Below, piece by piece: positions 35,550 through 48,172 of a stretch of 64,000 nucleotides of DNA. Origin of the DNA: Alnus glutinosa (taxonomy: Eukaryota; Streptophyta; Magnoliopsida; Fagales; Betulaceae); the NCBI RefSeq assembly GCF_958979055.1, contig NC_084888.1, forward strand, positions 3,738,001 through 3,802,000. The letters run 5' to 3'. Position 1 is the stretch's first letter. The number at the start of each line of letters is the position of its first letter. The notes beneath the pieces were generated by a model that made no database searches, was not told the DNA's origin, and saw only the letters and a program-made list of their open reading frames with translations. The position numbers and the translations under genes were made by a program.

Positions 35550-36080
35550 TTATTGCTATTATAGACCAAGAGTCCTCCGTCTCCAACCATACCGACAGAA
35601 CTCATAGCTACCTGCGGGTCCATGAAGTTAGCCCCACAGTTCTATGGACCTTTGTGAATCCTTCAGGCCAACGAGCGGACAAAGTAGCTTACCGACTAAA
35701 CCTACCCTCAAGCTCTACGGTCCATCCAGTTTTTCATGTTTCCTGCCTCAAGCATTTCGTAGGCCGAACCGATGTCTGAACACAAAGCTTACCAACATTC
35801 GATGAAAATGAAGAACTCCAAGTAGCACCCTTATGAGTGCTCGAGAGGCAAAAGGTACAAAAACGGGCCGCACTTTAACCCAATATTAATTGTTGATCCA
35901 GTACTGGACGAACTTATAACCAAAAGACGCAAGTTGATCTCAAAGGGGCGGGAATATTAGGTATCAATCACCAAAGGCAAGAAGCAGTATGGGGAAACAA
36001 ATATGGAAGACAAGAACTAAACATGGAAGGCAGTTTCTATCAATAAAATGTCCAACGGCTACTTTCCCACATAAATCCAA
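35550..36080 (+). mobile_element. Ty3/gypsy polyprotein relic (A3)
   Basis: The frame ending at 35779 reads the integrase C-terminal end of Ty3/gypsy elements (DKVAYRLNLPSSS, then VHPVFHVSCLK). Just upstream, LRLQPYRQ-like residues are readable in a shifted frame. The following 300 bp may be non-coding retroelement sequence. Frameshifts and stops make it dead. Confidence 0.75.
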
Positions 36081-36941
36081 GAAAAAAAAAAGGATAAATT
36101 ACAATATTCACTATAAATTAAATGTAACCCTAAAGCTGCAAGAATAAAGCATCAGATGCAATAACAATTCAGTTCTCTTAGGAGGAGAGTCCTCATTTTA
36201 TTAATGAATCGCAAATCTCATTATAATGAGATGGTGATTTTTACATAATTTATCACCCATGCAGGCAGATGGACTGAAATAATTCCCCGAGGTGGAAGAG
36301 CAACGTCTCGTACGTTTTAACATGACAATAACATTGTAGCAAAAGTATGAATAATTAAGGAAGAAAAATACAAATGAAAAGCAATTAAAAGAAGCCCCAA
36401 CCCAAGGAAAGTGGGGCAGAGTGAGGGTCGACATTGGGTCTGTCACAGGGGACATGCCCCAACTCTTTTTTCTTGTTTTCGATCTTCACGGATCATGGGC
36501 CCGAACTCGATCTATTGTTGCCTTGTTGGTTGTTGGGTTGAATTGGGAGGATGGAGGTTGGACCATAGTCCATTGTAAAACACTTGGCCCGAAGGGCTTT
36601 TTTCTTTTTTTTTTTTTTTTTCATGGGAAACTAGACTTATTCTATCAAACTTACACCTAAATTGTAATGTCTTTCAAACTCTAAACTACTTAGTCATTGC
36701 ACTTAACACTTGTCATTAGGATTTTCTATTAATCTGGACGGCAAATGCATCACGTGACCCATATGTGAAGTAAATGTTTGTTCCTCTATCATATGTATGA
36801 ATATACAATTATGCCCTTAAATTTAAGAAGAAGAAAAAAAAACCTTCCCCAACCCTGCATGGCAAGCTGTGGTTCACCTGAATCACCTCCCATGCTGTTT
36901 CTTTTTTCTTTTTCTTTTTGAATTTTTTATCAGAAGCAATG

Positions 36942-37165
36942 AAATTATTGTCATTTTGGGTCACATGATATAACAAAAACCCCTAATAGAGGAGGGTCAG
37001 TGAAAAAACAAAGTAGTTTTTTTTTTTTTTTCTTCATTATTTTTTTTTATGTGTGTGGAGACTTTGCAATTTTGGGTCACAATAATCGCACATGACCCAT
37101 TTTTCATTGGATATAACAAAAACCCCTAATAGAGGAGGTTCGGTGAAAGAACAAAGTTTTTTTTG
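36942..37165. repeat. Local tandem duplication in A3
   Basis: Two diverged copies of about 120 bp containing 'ttttgggtcaca' and 'aacaaaaacccctaatagag' (near 36955-37015 and 37070-37160). A1 has a single copy (about 2930-3020). Confidence 0.7.
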
Positions 37166-37269
37166 TTTTTTTTAAGTGTGCGTGGAGACTTTGCAACTTT
37201 TTAAACTTTAAAAGAGACATTATAATTTGGGTGTGAGTTTGAGAGCTAGCTTGAATCCCCCCTCCGGAC

Positions 37270-37501
37270 CAGGGGCGGAGCTACTCTTTGGCTTGGGGGG
37301 CCTCCCCCCCCCCCCCCCTCCCCCCTCCCAAGCCAAAGGGTTTCCCCCAAAAAATAAAAATTAAAATCTAAAAATTAAAAATTAAAAATTAAAATTAAAA
37401 TTTTACCCCTTATTATTATTTTTTTCTTAGTTTTGGCCCCCCCCAAAGTTTTTTTTTCTCAATTTGGCCCCCCCAAAGTTTAAAACTTGGCTCCGCCCCT
37501 A
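37270..37501. mobile_element. hAT-like MITE in A3
   Basis: 232 bp with terminal inverted repeats caggggcggagc / tccgccccta and a perfect 8-bp target-site duplication ctccggac (37262-37269, 37502-37509). C- and T-rich runs make it strongly foldback. The Harbinger-like insertion of A1/A2 lies only a few bases from the same site. Confidence 0.85.
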
Positions 37502-37899
37502 CTCCGGACTACTTACAAATCTAACCACAGGAGGTCATGAGATATATACTGCACTTGCATCCCTCATCTCAGATTCAGTGTTATTTATCATATCATAGAG
37601 TGAGACCCTCAATTGAATGCAGGTTATACTAGTAGAAGATAATAATAACAATTTAATTGAATTGGTGACATATAATTCTGCACACCCACAAAAAGGAAAA
37701 AGGAAAAAGGAAAAAAGAAAAAAGAATGATGTATCTCACTCCATTTCGATCAATTTAGATGAAGCCCATACACCTAAGTACGTTAGTATATTTTATTTAT
37801 TTGAGGGATGAACATAAGAAACATATTACATGGATGAGATTAAAGGACAACATATATTGAAGCACCAATAGAAGTATAAGGTATATATATATAGATATA

Positions 37900-38502
37900 T
37901 CACAGCCGAAGATTCAAGTCAAGCTTATGTACATGATGATCATCCGATGATTGCTCTGCAGGCAACTTGTCCATGCGAAAGCTTCCTGGCCAAATCAAAT
38001 CCATTGCTTCTTCTAGCATGAAGGGTGTCGATGCCATCCCAAACCCTGCATTGGCAGCCGCATCACCAAATCGCGCTACCACGGCAGACCCTTGACTACC
38101 CGGCTTGCGCACAAGCGAATGGGGCTGGACACCCAGTGATCGAGGCGTTAGAGGACCGAAGGGAAACCCTGTTGTTGTCATCATCATCATCTTGTGAGTC
38201 TGGTGCCTCTTGGCAGCTCCTCTTTCTCTTTTGTGCGCGTTTTGGTGACCACCCAATGCCTGTGAACTAAAAAACTTCCTCTTGCAGAAGTTACAAGAGA
38301 AAACCTTGTTACTGGCAGGCTTTGATTGTGAATCAGAATCTCCAACTGTGGAGGACTCGTTTCTGTTGAGGCCTAAACTCAACCATTCCCCCAAGTTATC
38401 CTCTCCCGAAGCTATTTCATCATTCTCGCTTGTCTTGGATTCTACATCTTGGTTGTTATTTGATATCTTTTTTGCCTCTTCATCCTCTCTGTGGAAAGTC
38501 AT
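37900..38502 (-). CDS. C2H2 zinc-finger protein with EAR motif
   Basis: Single exon, 200 residues. One plant-type C2H2 finger with the QALGGH signature: C70, C73, H86 and H90, followed by a basic stretch [10 protein letters not shown] leucine-rich EAR-like motif (LSLGL, 41-45) and a C-terminal EAR motif (LDLNLRL, 194-200) point to a nuclear repressor recruiting TOPLESS/histone deacetylase complexes. It resembles the small ZFP1/ZFP4/ZFP7-like family; I cannot name the orthologue. A TATA-like ctattaaaga lies at 38581-38590. The last 23 bp of the gene, stop included, lie in the tandemly repeated block; copies of that end are fossils downstream of both GH3 genes. Confidence 0.9.
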   Translation of the reverse strand: MTFHREDEEAKKISNNNQDVESKTSENDEIASGEDNLGEWLSLGLNRNESSTVGDSDSQSKPASNKVFSCNFCKRKFFSSQALGGHQNAHKRERGAAKRHQTHKMMMMTTTGFPFGPLTPRSLGVQPHSLVRKPGSQGSAVVARFGDAAANAGFGMASTPFMLEEAMDLIWPGSFRMDKLPAEQSSDDHHVHKLDLNLRL

Positions 38503-38639
38503 AGCAGGAACACTTCCAATTTAGCTGGAAGGTTATTTAGAAGTTTATCCTGCAGAGGCTTGAATAAGTGGGGGTGCTTGCTCTTTAATAGGAGAGAGTT
38601 AATGGCTAGATAGAGAAGCATAAAGACGGAGGGAGGGGC

Positions 38640-40371
38640 AGTGGATTATTGGGTTTCATCTCAATTATCTTTGGTGCTCCCACCAGGTGATGCATAATTT
38701 TTCTGGGGGAAATGCTTCTGTCGTCTGATGTTGTTGCCCATATAAAGCTTAGGATTCCCTCGTGCTCTTTTCATTCACCTCTCTTGTAGCATCAACTACA
38801 GGATTCCATTTGAATTGATATAGAACAGCACTTTAACGTTGACAATGCCACTTATAGTCACAATGAACCAGTAAAGAAAGCAACATTATCGTTTCACCCC
38901 CTTCCTTTTCTTCCTTCTAAAATAAAAACAAACTGCTGACTAGACCAGATAAACTACTTCAAAAGCCTTGTGAACTTAATAAATATGTCACTGTCTAAAA
39001 TGTGATGGACCCCTTTTCAGGTTATGTAAATTGTATAGCATATGAAATGACGTAGCTTGATTGGATTGACATGGTCCCAACAAAGCACAATACTCTTTAT
39101 ATACTATTCGCTCCATTCTGCAGATTTGAAACCCCCCCAATATATGCTGCTCTGTATATAATGGACCACCCCTTGGATGTGCCATGCTCCTAAATCTTGA
39201 GCATCATACTAGTTCTGGCAAATGTTTGGTTTATTTGTTTAGAGCCACATCTTAGATAGACACAGGAAGAGAGAGATTGAAAGGAAATTAGAAGCATTAA
39301 CGACCGATATGGTAAGGTTGGTGTCGTTTAATTGTCTATCCGCCTAGCAAAAGCAGAGAAAATTATTCAATAATTCTCTCAGCATGATCTTACTCTGGCT
39401 CTTTCGCTCTATGTTACTATTAAATTTTCTTATGAGTTATGAAAAATCAAAGTTGCAACAACCACAGAGGGGGAGCATATATACTGTGAACAAAAGAAAG
39501 CCTTTTTTTTTTTTTTTTGCAATGAGTTATAGATGACAAGCTTCAAGGAAGATGGTGGAGTGAGGGGAGAGGCTGTTATTTGATGTTAATAAAGTATGAT
39601 GTAATTCTATATTTTGAGGACTATGGGGGGGCCCGGTTACTGACAATAATGGTGATAAAAAGTATGCAGCAGAGATTGGGTGTCAATAATTTCAGTTGGG
39701 TTACGTTTCTTTTAAACAAGGGGATCTTAGTGTGTGTCTTCAAGTAGTGGGCTATCAATATGTAGTTATGTATAGTAGGAGGAGTGCATTGAGAACCACT
39801 TGGGCTTATTCTCATAAATCAGAATCTTGATGTTCTAATATCACTTTATTGTTTCAAAAAGATAGAAAAAGAAAAAACAGTTTCCCCACATAGGGTGCTT
39901 GATGAAGGCAGCTGTGATGTTGAAGCTTCATTAAGATAATGTAATTGTGGTGTTGGATTGATGAGTCAGATCGTGGAAATTAGACTTGTCATGTCAATTG
40001 GTATCTCATATATAAGCCAAAAATAGTAGGAATAAAAGTGAAAACTAATAATAGACGGTAGTCGTTTCCGTGGAGAAGCACGTCAAAGAAATCAATAATT
40101 AAGATCAAAACGTTACGATCTTAAGGTTTAAGGGTTCCTTGAGAATTAATAATTGATCCAAAAGTCCTGAGACTATTCCATACTGGTTTGGTTAAATCTT
40201 ATCATAACACACAGTTTCTTTCTTTTTTTCTGCTTAAAAGTTAAAACACACCATCACACAAAACTTCAGTTGGACCAAGTCCAAGTACAACATAGATCTG
40301 AACAAAATAACTAAGTAACATAGCCATCTAGCTTTCAGACAAAGGCAATGCATGGTTTGCAGTTCCATTGG

Positions 40372-40405
<34 letters not shown>

Positions 40406-43400
40406 TATCGGGTCACAATCTTATCTGGGGCATCAAGCTAAAAGCATTTGCTGACAAAGATCCAAGCAAGCAACAGTTACGGATGCCAGGGAAGTGCTGA
40501 TTCGAGGAGGCAGGAAATATGCCTCTCATCTTGGCATTTACCATGATATCGCAGTGACGCAAACCTGTCGTAGCAATTACTAAAGCTAGCTAGTAGGTTC
40601 CTTTTACGAAGATAGGTCTCAAAGTAGTTTCATGTGGACGTACTGTGGTTATATGGGATGGTACCCAGGAATCCTCGAAGTAAAACTTTTGTTGGACTAT
40701 TCTGATATATTCTTAAGGTACTTCAATTTGGTGGAATTAATGTCGAAACGTGAGAATATGAGGAGCTTTGTTCGGGAGATCAATTTCAAGAAAATGACCC
40801 AACGCGCTACCCTTAATTAGCATCCTAGCTTGTTCTTTTGGATCTGGTTCCCACGGAAACAAAGACGAGTAGGTAGGGGCGTAGGGCTGCCAAATTCTTA
40901 CGCCACTTGCGACCTAACACAAAATTAACAGGTTGGGTCGGATTAGGGTTGACGTATACAGACTTACACTCATATCTCGACACAATCATAATTCGACACA
41001 CGAACACGAATGGTCACCTATATATACAAGTAGGGTCCTCTCAAAATGATCTCCTCTATTTGGTATTCCAAAAAGCTTCCAGAACTAGCAGAATGATTTC
41101 AGGTTTCATTATTGTAAAACTACGAGAAAGATTACAGTTTTTCAGGCCACACACAACTATTTCTGAAGTGAAAAACGTCAAGCTCTAATTTCCTTCCCAC
41201 ATGGGCTTTACTAATTGATGAGTTGAAGATCGATTGGACTAAACACTTTTTCTGGTCGACTATAAATCCAACCAGAATCGAGTTGAATCAAACATAAAAA
41301 CCAGACAGTTCAAACTTATACAGCAGAAAGTTTGTCAGTAGATGACCTACAACGGCATGCTTGAACGTACGTAACTCTCCAATCTGCTTCATTTTTCAAG
41401 AACCAACTTGATCATTTTCAGAGCAGATGTCATGATTCATATTATCTAGGTTGGCCATATGTCAATACTCTCCAGAATCCAGACTTTATTCAGCCTCAAA
41501 TCTAACCTTTTAAGAAAAAGAAGAAAAATAAATTATAATATTAAGGTTTTGAAATTAAAATGCTTAATGTTTCTCAAAAAGCGCACCGTTTTGCATCGAG
41601 ACGTCCACATAATAAATATGACATTTTTTTTTTTTCAAACTAAATTGAAGAATTTTTTTAAATTCAGTCTATAAAATTATCATGTATCCTTTATTCACAT
41701 GTTCAAAAGGCACGTGATAATTTTATAATTAGAGAATTTTGTCAATTCAATTTAGAGAAAAACACTATCATAATAAAAGTGTGTTTGACACTGTAATTTT
41801 ACAGATTAAATATGCGATTTTAAACCAAAACAGCATAATATTTATCATTGGGGAGTGGGTTTTAAAAAACAGCACGATTTTAAAGATTAAATTATAATTT
41901 TACCAAACATTTATCGTTTTAAAATTGCTCTTTGAAATGGCAAATGTAAATGGACCCTATGAGAAGTGTCCAAAGTACAACAGAGTAGCTGAAAACAACT
42001 AGGAATAGCTCTGCCTCCTAACTCTCGACTTCAAGATTCAGATTGAAAGATAACAACACCATGGAAGAGCCATAATTTGTTGTTACGTCTGAATTAAAAG
42101 GAGACAGGCCACTAGAGGGTAAAGTGGTGCGGGACAGAGTGCCTGGCGCAGTTCAAACACCTGCATGTGCTTCACAATATAGCACTTCAATGTGCATTAG
42201 CCCCGACTTTCAACCCGTATTGAGCCCTGTTCCACGGTTTCATCCCCAGACCAACATGTCAATCGGATTCCTTCTCATCCAGAGAAAATAGTTAACCACA
42301 TAATGCAAGTGAGTAAATACAGGTAATGAGACAATTTTTTTTTTTATTTTTTTATTTTTTTTTTTTAGTACACGAACGACAAACAAACAACAAACAAAAC
42401 CTAATTAAAAAAAGGGGGGGGAGATGTGGGTCCTTCTCATTGACAACGGGAACGAAAAAGGGAGGAAATGCAGCCTGAAAAGGATATGGCTGTTGCACTT
42501 CTGTTGACCTTCGTAGACAAAATAACAACCTTTGAGTCACCTTCAATGATGTGTAGACCAAGATTGAGAGAAGAAATCTCTATTTTTATCCTGGGGCATG
42601 GAATTATGACCAACCTGTATACATCTTTTTTTCCTGTCATTGCCAAAGAATGTATTTCTAAATGCATCAATCATTTCCCTTCATGCATAGGTTAGGTTCG
42701 GAAATGGTTAAGCATCAATTAGAATCTTTTATAGGAAACGAAAGAACAGTAATTCATCAACACAACCGATGAATAGAAAGTGGCATTCAGGGGATGATAA
42801 TCGTCATATCAAGCCATCAAGCAAACCCATGAAAGCCAGCTGCCTAGAATTTCATATTCCCGTCACAACAAAAGATAATTCCTCAAAATAAAGCACCAGA
42901 TTGCCTGCAGTTGACTGAGGTGGAACGTGAACCACCAATTCAACCACCATTCTATTGAATTTCTGGGTGTCACTAAGGTCCAATAGGTAATTCTAAAATC
43001 TTCCATTATCGTACAATATCCAACGTCAAATATAGAGGGCTCAATAAAGTCAAAAAGCAAATAGTAGCTAATGTTAAAAGTTCAATAAGATATCCAGAAA
43101 GTCGAGCAAGAACTCATGAGTTCGAAAATGAAAAGCAGAAACTCTTCGTGAGTTTTTAGGAAGAACATGACAATTTTTGAAATAAAACCTGTTTTTAACT
43201 AAATTAAATAACACTCTAAAATTACTCCCCACACCCTCCTTCAAGACAAGAAGCTTGTGGAGTTCCCAACAGGACGTACTTCTAAACCCATATGACATAG
43301 CACCTGATGTGCTGAGCAAACAGTCCATTCAAGTACCTACAACACAGCAAAATACCAGAATTTTGATCAGCACAAAAGTTACAATAATTCCCATGACAGA

Positions 43401-44900
43401 CACTGCTCAAGTACAAGTAAAATGTAAGTCCTTGGGATTGAAGCCAAGTATCCACAAGTAAAAAAAATTCCGAGAATACATTATAAATTGCATTGATAAT
43501 TCTGAAGATTTCGGCCCACAAATTTGAACAGGAGTTCGAAGATATTTAGGGAAAAAAATATGATCAACCATTCAACCATGGCATACTGCTCAGCACAACC
43601 ATGATCTATCATCAAATCCATCAGTCTTATTCATACACCCGCTTCCCCATCTCTTTACTCCCAACCCAACCCAACCCAAACACAGACACTCACTGGTTAA
43701 AAGAAAATAAGAACTATCTTAGTACCCAAATAAAAAATTTCCTCTGATCTGGCTCAATCAATTAAAAATGCCAAAAAAAATAAATGAGTTCTCACTTTCA
43801 AAATCTAGAAAGCCATTACATTTTGTTTCTTGGCAACAGTATTTGCAAAATAACAACATGCTGACGCTATAAGCTTATATTGAAACAGTTCCAAAACCCT
43901 TTGCAACTTTAAGAAACGCCATTAGATAAACAGTTCAAGACTATGATCCTGGTAAGATACGCAACCGAATCAAATAATCACGCTCCATACTTTGAATGAC
44001 TTTTCACTCGAAACTTCCTCATCTCAGAGGTGCTATTTCTATGTACTTGGACTACATCCAACTATTAGAGTCAATCTTAACGGTGTTATCACAATCCTAT
44101 ATAATCAAGCACAAGGCATCCAAATACCATGGTTTTGGTAACAAAGAAAAACTGGATTCTAGAGAGAAAAGAAAAAGTTTATCCGCATTATGTAGGCAAA
44201 AAAATACCAAAGAAAATCCAGAGACATAGTGAAACCACTAAGCCAAATGACATACCCAGCTTAAACTAATTGTGAACATTTACACAACTAATAGGAATAA
44301 TTTTAAAAAAAAATTAATAATCTCAGAGTAACAACAATTTTCAAAAATAACACTTTAATTAGGCTTCTAATTTCAGGTTTTCTGTGGTCATTAGCTTCCG
44401 GCAAGCATTCCCAACCTACCAATCGTTCACACAGACTTGTACAATTGTTTTGCTTATATATTAATCAATGGTGGCTAAAGATGCAGAGCCTCAAATTTTT
44501 ATCGTACCCCAGAAAGAAAAAATGCCTTGTGAACGAGATTAGTAACTTTCGACAACAGTAATGACAGCCGCAAAACAAAAAACCCATCCAGCGAAATAAA
44601 GTAAACCATTCTGCAAATGCAATCGAACAATTCTTTACGCCACCCAATAATATCCATAATGGGGCATAATGATTATCTTTCATGGTTTCATACATGTCAA
44701 ATGAACCCAAAATCCAGAATTTAATCTATACCCAATCAGTACTGCCACTTATAGGATTAAGAGAGAGCAACATACACACTTTCACGCAAACTCTAAACCT
44801 AAAAATCTCATAGAATGAATGAGAAAAGAGACACATTTAGCAAACAAATCAATAAACCTCTACCACTAACCGTAACAGCCAACGACAAAACGTAAAATTA
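38640..44900. other. Gene-poor intergenic region
   Basis: About 6.3 kb between the zinc-finger gene and the NFD6-like gene. I found no open frame with family resemblance. It contains a TA microsatellite (40373-40402), homopolymer runs, and a degenerate AT-rich MITE-like stretch (about 41775-41940, with 'tgtttgacac' and 'accaaaca' ends). Untranslated or alternatively spliced 3' exons of the NFD6-like gene could lie in the right part, but I cannot show this. Confidence 0.6.
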
Positions 44901-44978
44901 GCAGTCAATAATTACAAATCCTAATAATTATACGACAAAGACTCACATAGAAAAAGGAAAAATGAGCGACCGTGGAAA

Positions 44979-45374
44979 TTACGAACCCTGAGACAACTCG
45001 CAGAAAGCGCGCGCGTTGACGGAAATGTGAGAAGTGAGGCGAGCGGCGGCGAGAGCGTTGTGCATCGGCGTCAGCGATTGAACGCACGCAAACTCTCCAA
45101 CCATAGCCCTTGCAAAACAATATCATTGCTTTAATCCATTTTTTATGCCGATTTGGCAAAAGCTAAACCGTAGAATTAGAAATGGAGAAGATAGACTGCG
45201 GTACCTAGGAGTGGTGAAGAGGGGGCGGCGGAGCGTACGAGGCGGGGCCGGAGGGCGGATGAGGCCGCGGAGGGATGATGATGATGATGCGGAGGAGGAG
45301 GAGGAGCGTCGGATTTGGGTCGATCTGACGGTGGAAAGCAGAGACCTTGACAGCGATCCAGAGCGCAAAGCCAT
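44979..45374 (-). CDS. NFD6: NUCLEAR FUSION DEFECTIVE 6-like mitochondrial protein
   Basis: Two exons, 45205-45374 and 44979-45108, with a 96-bp GT/AG intron and correct phase; 99 residues. The N-terminus is rich in Ser and Arg (residues 1-57), like a mitochondrial presequence. The C-terminal part, VQSLTPMHNALAAARLTSH then ELSQGS, matches the conserved core of the NFD6-like family as I know it. NFD6 is needed for polar nuclear fusion in Arabidopsis and is mitochondrial; the biochemical role is unknown. The stop codon TAA overlaps a potential GT donor (GTAATT), so alternative C-termini are possible. It may be a paralogue rather than the NFD6 orthologue. Head-to-head with the PPR gene, 930 bp apart. 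Confidence 0.8.
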
Positions 45375-46306
45375 TGTTTCTCTCGGCGGGTGTGTGAGTG
45401 ACTGTCGTAAACTCGTAATTGTGAGTTCCAGCAGCCAGGGTTTAAGCTTTTTTAAGGGATGGGAATAATGGGATTCTTAAACCCTAGTGTCGTACGGATG
45501 CTTGCGGCGAAAGAAAGGATTTGTACAAAGCCCAGCCCATTTCTTTTATCGAAAATATCGTCAATAATGACCCGAATATTTACTACATAAAAAAGAAACT
45601 TTTTTTGTCGTTTTAGCTACGGCTGTTGACTTTTTTTCCGTCTTAATCAAGTTATTATATTATAACGACCAGGGTTGTCTATAATATATATGGCTAGGGA
45701 TATTGGGGGCAATATGTTTTTTTAGGGTAGCTTTTCTCGCTTTTTAGCAAATATCTCGTACTACAGAACACAAATTTTTATGTCGCATCACAATTAAAAA
45801 GCAATGAACCCATTAATCTTCCTGTTGGGAGGTCTAATTTTGTGTACGTTTGAGGGTGAGAGGCTGTTCTAAAATGTCTTAAATTAAAGCCGCTCTAAAT
45901 GCCTGAAATTAAATTTTCTTGTAGCAATTGCAGTGGCGAGGCTTTAATTGTTAAGTGCACTTCTTTCCGCTTAACATAAAATTTTTAGTACGCAGTTTTG
46001 ATAGAATGATTGAGATTCAGTACAACTTTATGCTTGGATTCAGACAAATAATTATTCGGGCAGTTAATTTTTAGTACAGAGAGAGAGAGTTGTTATAAAG
46101 GGGGCCTTCTCTTGCAATCGAAACAGCTAATTGTTTTTATGTTAATCCTTGATAGAAAGGCGGCATCACTCACAAGTGTTTATAAAAACAAGAAAAATCC
46201 GAGTATCCAACAGCGAGCGGCTAGGAGCAAGCAAGAAACCCAACAGTTCATGGCGGCAGATGTTTGAAAAGACGTTGGCTTTATACTAAAACCCGGTAAC
46301 ACAACC

Positions 46307-48172
46307 ATGTCCGCCGCCACCCTTCTTATCACCCCACCGCCGCCGCCGCCGCTCACTCGCCATTCCCCAACAGTAGACAGACTTGCCTTCCTTATCGACA
46401 AGTCCAAATCTATCGACCACCTTCTACAAGTCCACGCCGCCCTCCTCCGCCACGGCCTCCACCAGCACCCCATCTTGAACTTCAAGCTCCAGCGCTCTTA
46501 CTCCTCTCTCGGTCGACTCGACTATTCTCTCGCCCTCTTTGAACGTACCCACAACCCCAATGTGTTCCTCTGGACCGCCATTGTCCACGGCCACGCACGA
46601 CGAGGTCTACACGACCAAGCACTCTTCTACTACGTACAAATGCTGGTTCATGGTGTCGAACCCAATTGCTTCACCTTCTCTTCGCTCTTGAAGTCCTGCC
46701 CGCTTGAACCGGGAAAGGCTCTTCATTCCCAAGCGATCAAACTCGGGTTCGATTTGGATCCGTACGTTAGCACGGGTCTCATCGATATTTATGCGAGAGG
46801 GGGTGATGTGATGTCTGCGCAACAGTTGTTTGATGCTATGCCTGAGAGGAGTTTGGTTTCTTTGACGTCGATGATTACTTGTTATGCCAAGCACGGGGAG
46901 ATTGTCAAGGCCCGAGTATTGTTCGAAGAGATACAGGAGAGGGACGTGGTTTGTTGGAATGTGATGATTGATGGGTATACCCAGAGTGGGATGCCAAATG
47001 AGGCTTTGCTATTGTTTAGACAAATGTTGGCAGGGAAAGTTAAACCTAACGAAGTGACTGTCCTGTCTGTGCTCTCTGCTTGCGGGCAGCTTGGGGCTTT
47101 GGAGTCTGGTAGATGGCTTCATTCTTACATTGAGAGCAATAGGATTAAGATCAATGTTCATGTGGGTACCGCGTTGGTTGATATGTATAGCAAGTGTGGT
47201 AGTTTGGAGGATGCGCGGTTGGTTTTTGATAGGATCAAAGAAAAGGATGTCGTTGCCTGGAATTCAATGATTGTGGGGTATTCAATGCATGGATTTAGCC
47301 GAGATGCTTTGCAGTTGTTTAATGAAATGTGTGGGATTGGACACCTCCCTACTGATATAACCTTCATTGGCATTTTGAGTGCTTGTGGTCATGCTGGTTT
47401 GGTAAGCGAGGGATGGAGCTTTTTCCGTTCAATGAAAGACAAATACGGGATTGAGTCAAAGATTGAGCATTATGGGTGTATGGTAAATCTTCTTGGCCGT
47501 GCTGGGCATTTAGAAGAAGCATTTGCTCTTGTCAAAAACATGAAAGCTGAGCCAGATCCTGTCATATGGGGAACTTTGCTTGGGGCCTGTAGGCTCCATG
47601 GTAACATTGCTTTGGGAGAGGAAATTGCAGAGTTTCTGGTTGGCAACAACCTTGCAAATTCGGGAACTTATATTCTTCTTTCGAACATATACGCAGCCAC
47701 TGGCAACTGGTATGGGGTAGCAAGGGTGAGGACCTTGATGAAAGAGAGTGGGGTACAAAAGGAGCCTGGTTGTAGCTCAATTGAAGTGAATAATAAGGTA
47801 CACGAGTTTCTTGCTGGAGATAGGAGACACCCAAAGAGCAAAGAAATCTACATGATGTTAGAGGAGATAAATGGTTGGCTCAAGGCTCACGGTTACACCC
47901 CACAGACAGATATTGTGTTACATGACTTAGAGGAGAGACAAAAGGAACAATCCCTTGAAGTTCATAGTGAGAAGCTGGCAATTTCTTTCGGGCTCATCAG
48001 TACTCATCCAGGGACTACAATCAAGATTGTAAAGAACCTCCGTGTATGTTTGGACTGTCATGCTGTGACCAAGTTGATTTCAAAGATAACTGGGCGTAAG
48101 ATTGTGATGAGGGACCGAAACCGGTTTCACCACTTTGTGAACGGTTTATGCTCTTGTGGGGATTACTGGTGA
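46307..48172 (+). CDS. ELI1: DYW-class pentatricopeptide repeat editing factor, ELI1-like
   Basis: Intronless, 621 residues. Short N-terminal leader with a proline run (10-15), then PLS-type PPR repeats to about residue 430, E/E+ motifs to about 525 and a complete DYW domain. The deaminase-like residues are present: HSE (553-555), CLDC (581-584), and the final GDYW (618-621). Such proteins bind a specific site in organelle RNA and convert C to U. The sequence, especially LNFKLQRSYSSLGRLDYS near the start, resembles Arabidopsis ELI1 (At4g37380), a chloroplast editing factor for ndhB; that identity is from memory. The start ATG is in a reasonable context. Ends 796 bp from the convergent HOS15 gene. 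Confidence 0.9.
   Translation: MSAATLLITPPPPPPLTRHSPTVDRLAFLIDKSKSIDHLLQVHAALLRHGLHQHPILNFKLQRSYSSLGRLDYSLALFERTHNPNVFLWTAIVHGHARRGLHDQALFYYVQMLVHGVEPNCFTFSSLLKSCPLEPGKALHSQAIKLGFDLDPYVSTGLIDIYARGGDVMSAQQLFDAMPERSLVSLTSMITCYAKHGEIVKARVLFEEIQERDVVCWNVMIDGYTQSGMPNEALLLFRQMLAGKVKPNEVTVLSVLSACGQLGALESGRWLHSYIESNRIKINVHVGTALVDMYSKCGSLEDARLVFDRIKEKDVVAWNSMIVGYSMHGFSRDALQLFNEMCGIGHLPTDITFIGILSACGHAGLVSEGWSFFRSMKDKYGIESKIEHYGCMVNLLGRAGHLEEAFALVKNMKAEPDPVIWGTLLGACRLHGNIALGEEIAEFLVGNNLANSGTYILLSNIYAATGNWYGVARVRTLMKESGVQKEPGCSSIEVNNKVHEFLAGDRRHPKSKEIYMMLEEINGWLKAHGYTPQTDIVLHDLEERQKEQSLEVHSEKLAISFGLISTHPGTTIKIVKNLRVCLDCHAVTKLISKITGRKIVMRDRNRFHHFVNGLCSCGDYW

Larger units (their letters stand above)
32167..37922. 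repeat. Partial third unit (A3 only), ending inside the zinc-finger gene
   Basis: A diverged copy of block A. Shared landmarks with A1/A2 include the start motif near 32167, the segment before 32330, the cis region around 33000-33070, the Ty3/gypsy trace near 35560-35740 and the sequence 37510-37922. Homology stops at 37922, six codons into the 3' end of the C2H2 gene; in copies 1 and 2 the same point (4956, 21962) joins GH3 3' DNA. A3 lacks the two SINEs and the Harbinger-like element of A1/A2 but has its own SINE, a compound TIR-like insertion and a hAT-like MITE. Confidence 0.9.

Noticed and set aside
36421-36660. 79-residue frame in A3
   Set aside because: Mixed low-complexity tail and no family I could name; probably part of old retroelement DNA.
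42352-42695. Overlapping frames of 69-77 residues in the intergenic gap
   Set aside because: No recognisable protein family; could be untranslated exon of the NFD6-like gene but no evidence.
45145-45468. 107-residue plus-strand frame opposite NFD6-like exon 1
   Set aside because: Shadow of the Ser/Arg-rich presequence exon.
46180-46485. Frames antisense to the PPR gene (also 46607-46894, 47158-47834)
   Set aside because: Shadows of the PPR coding sequence.
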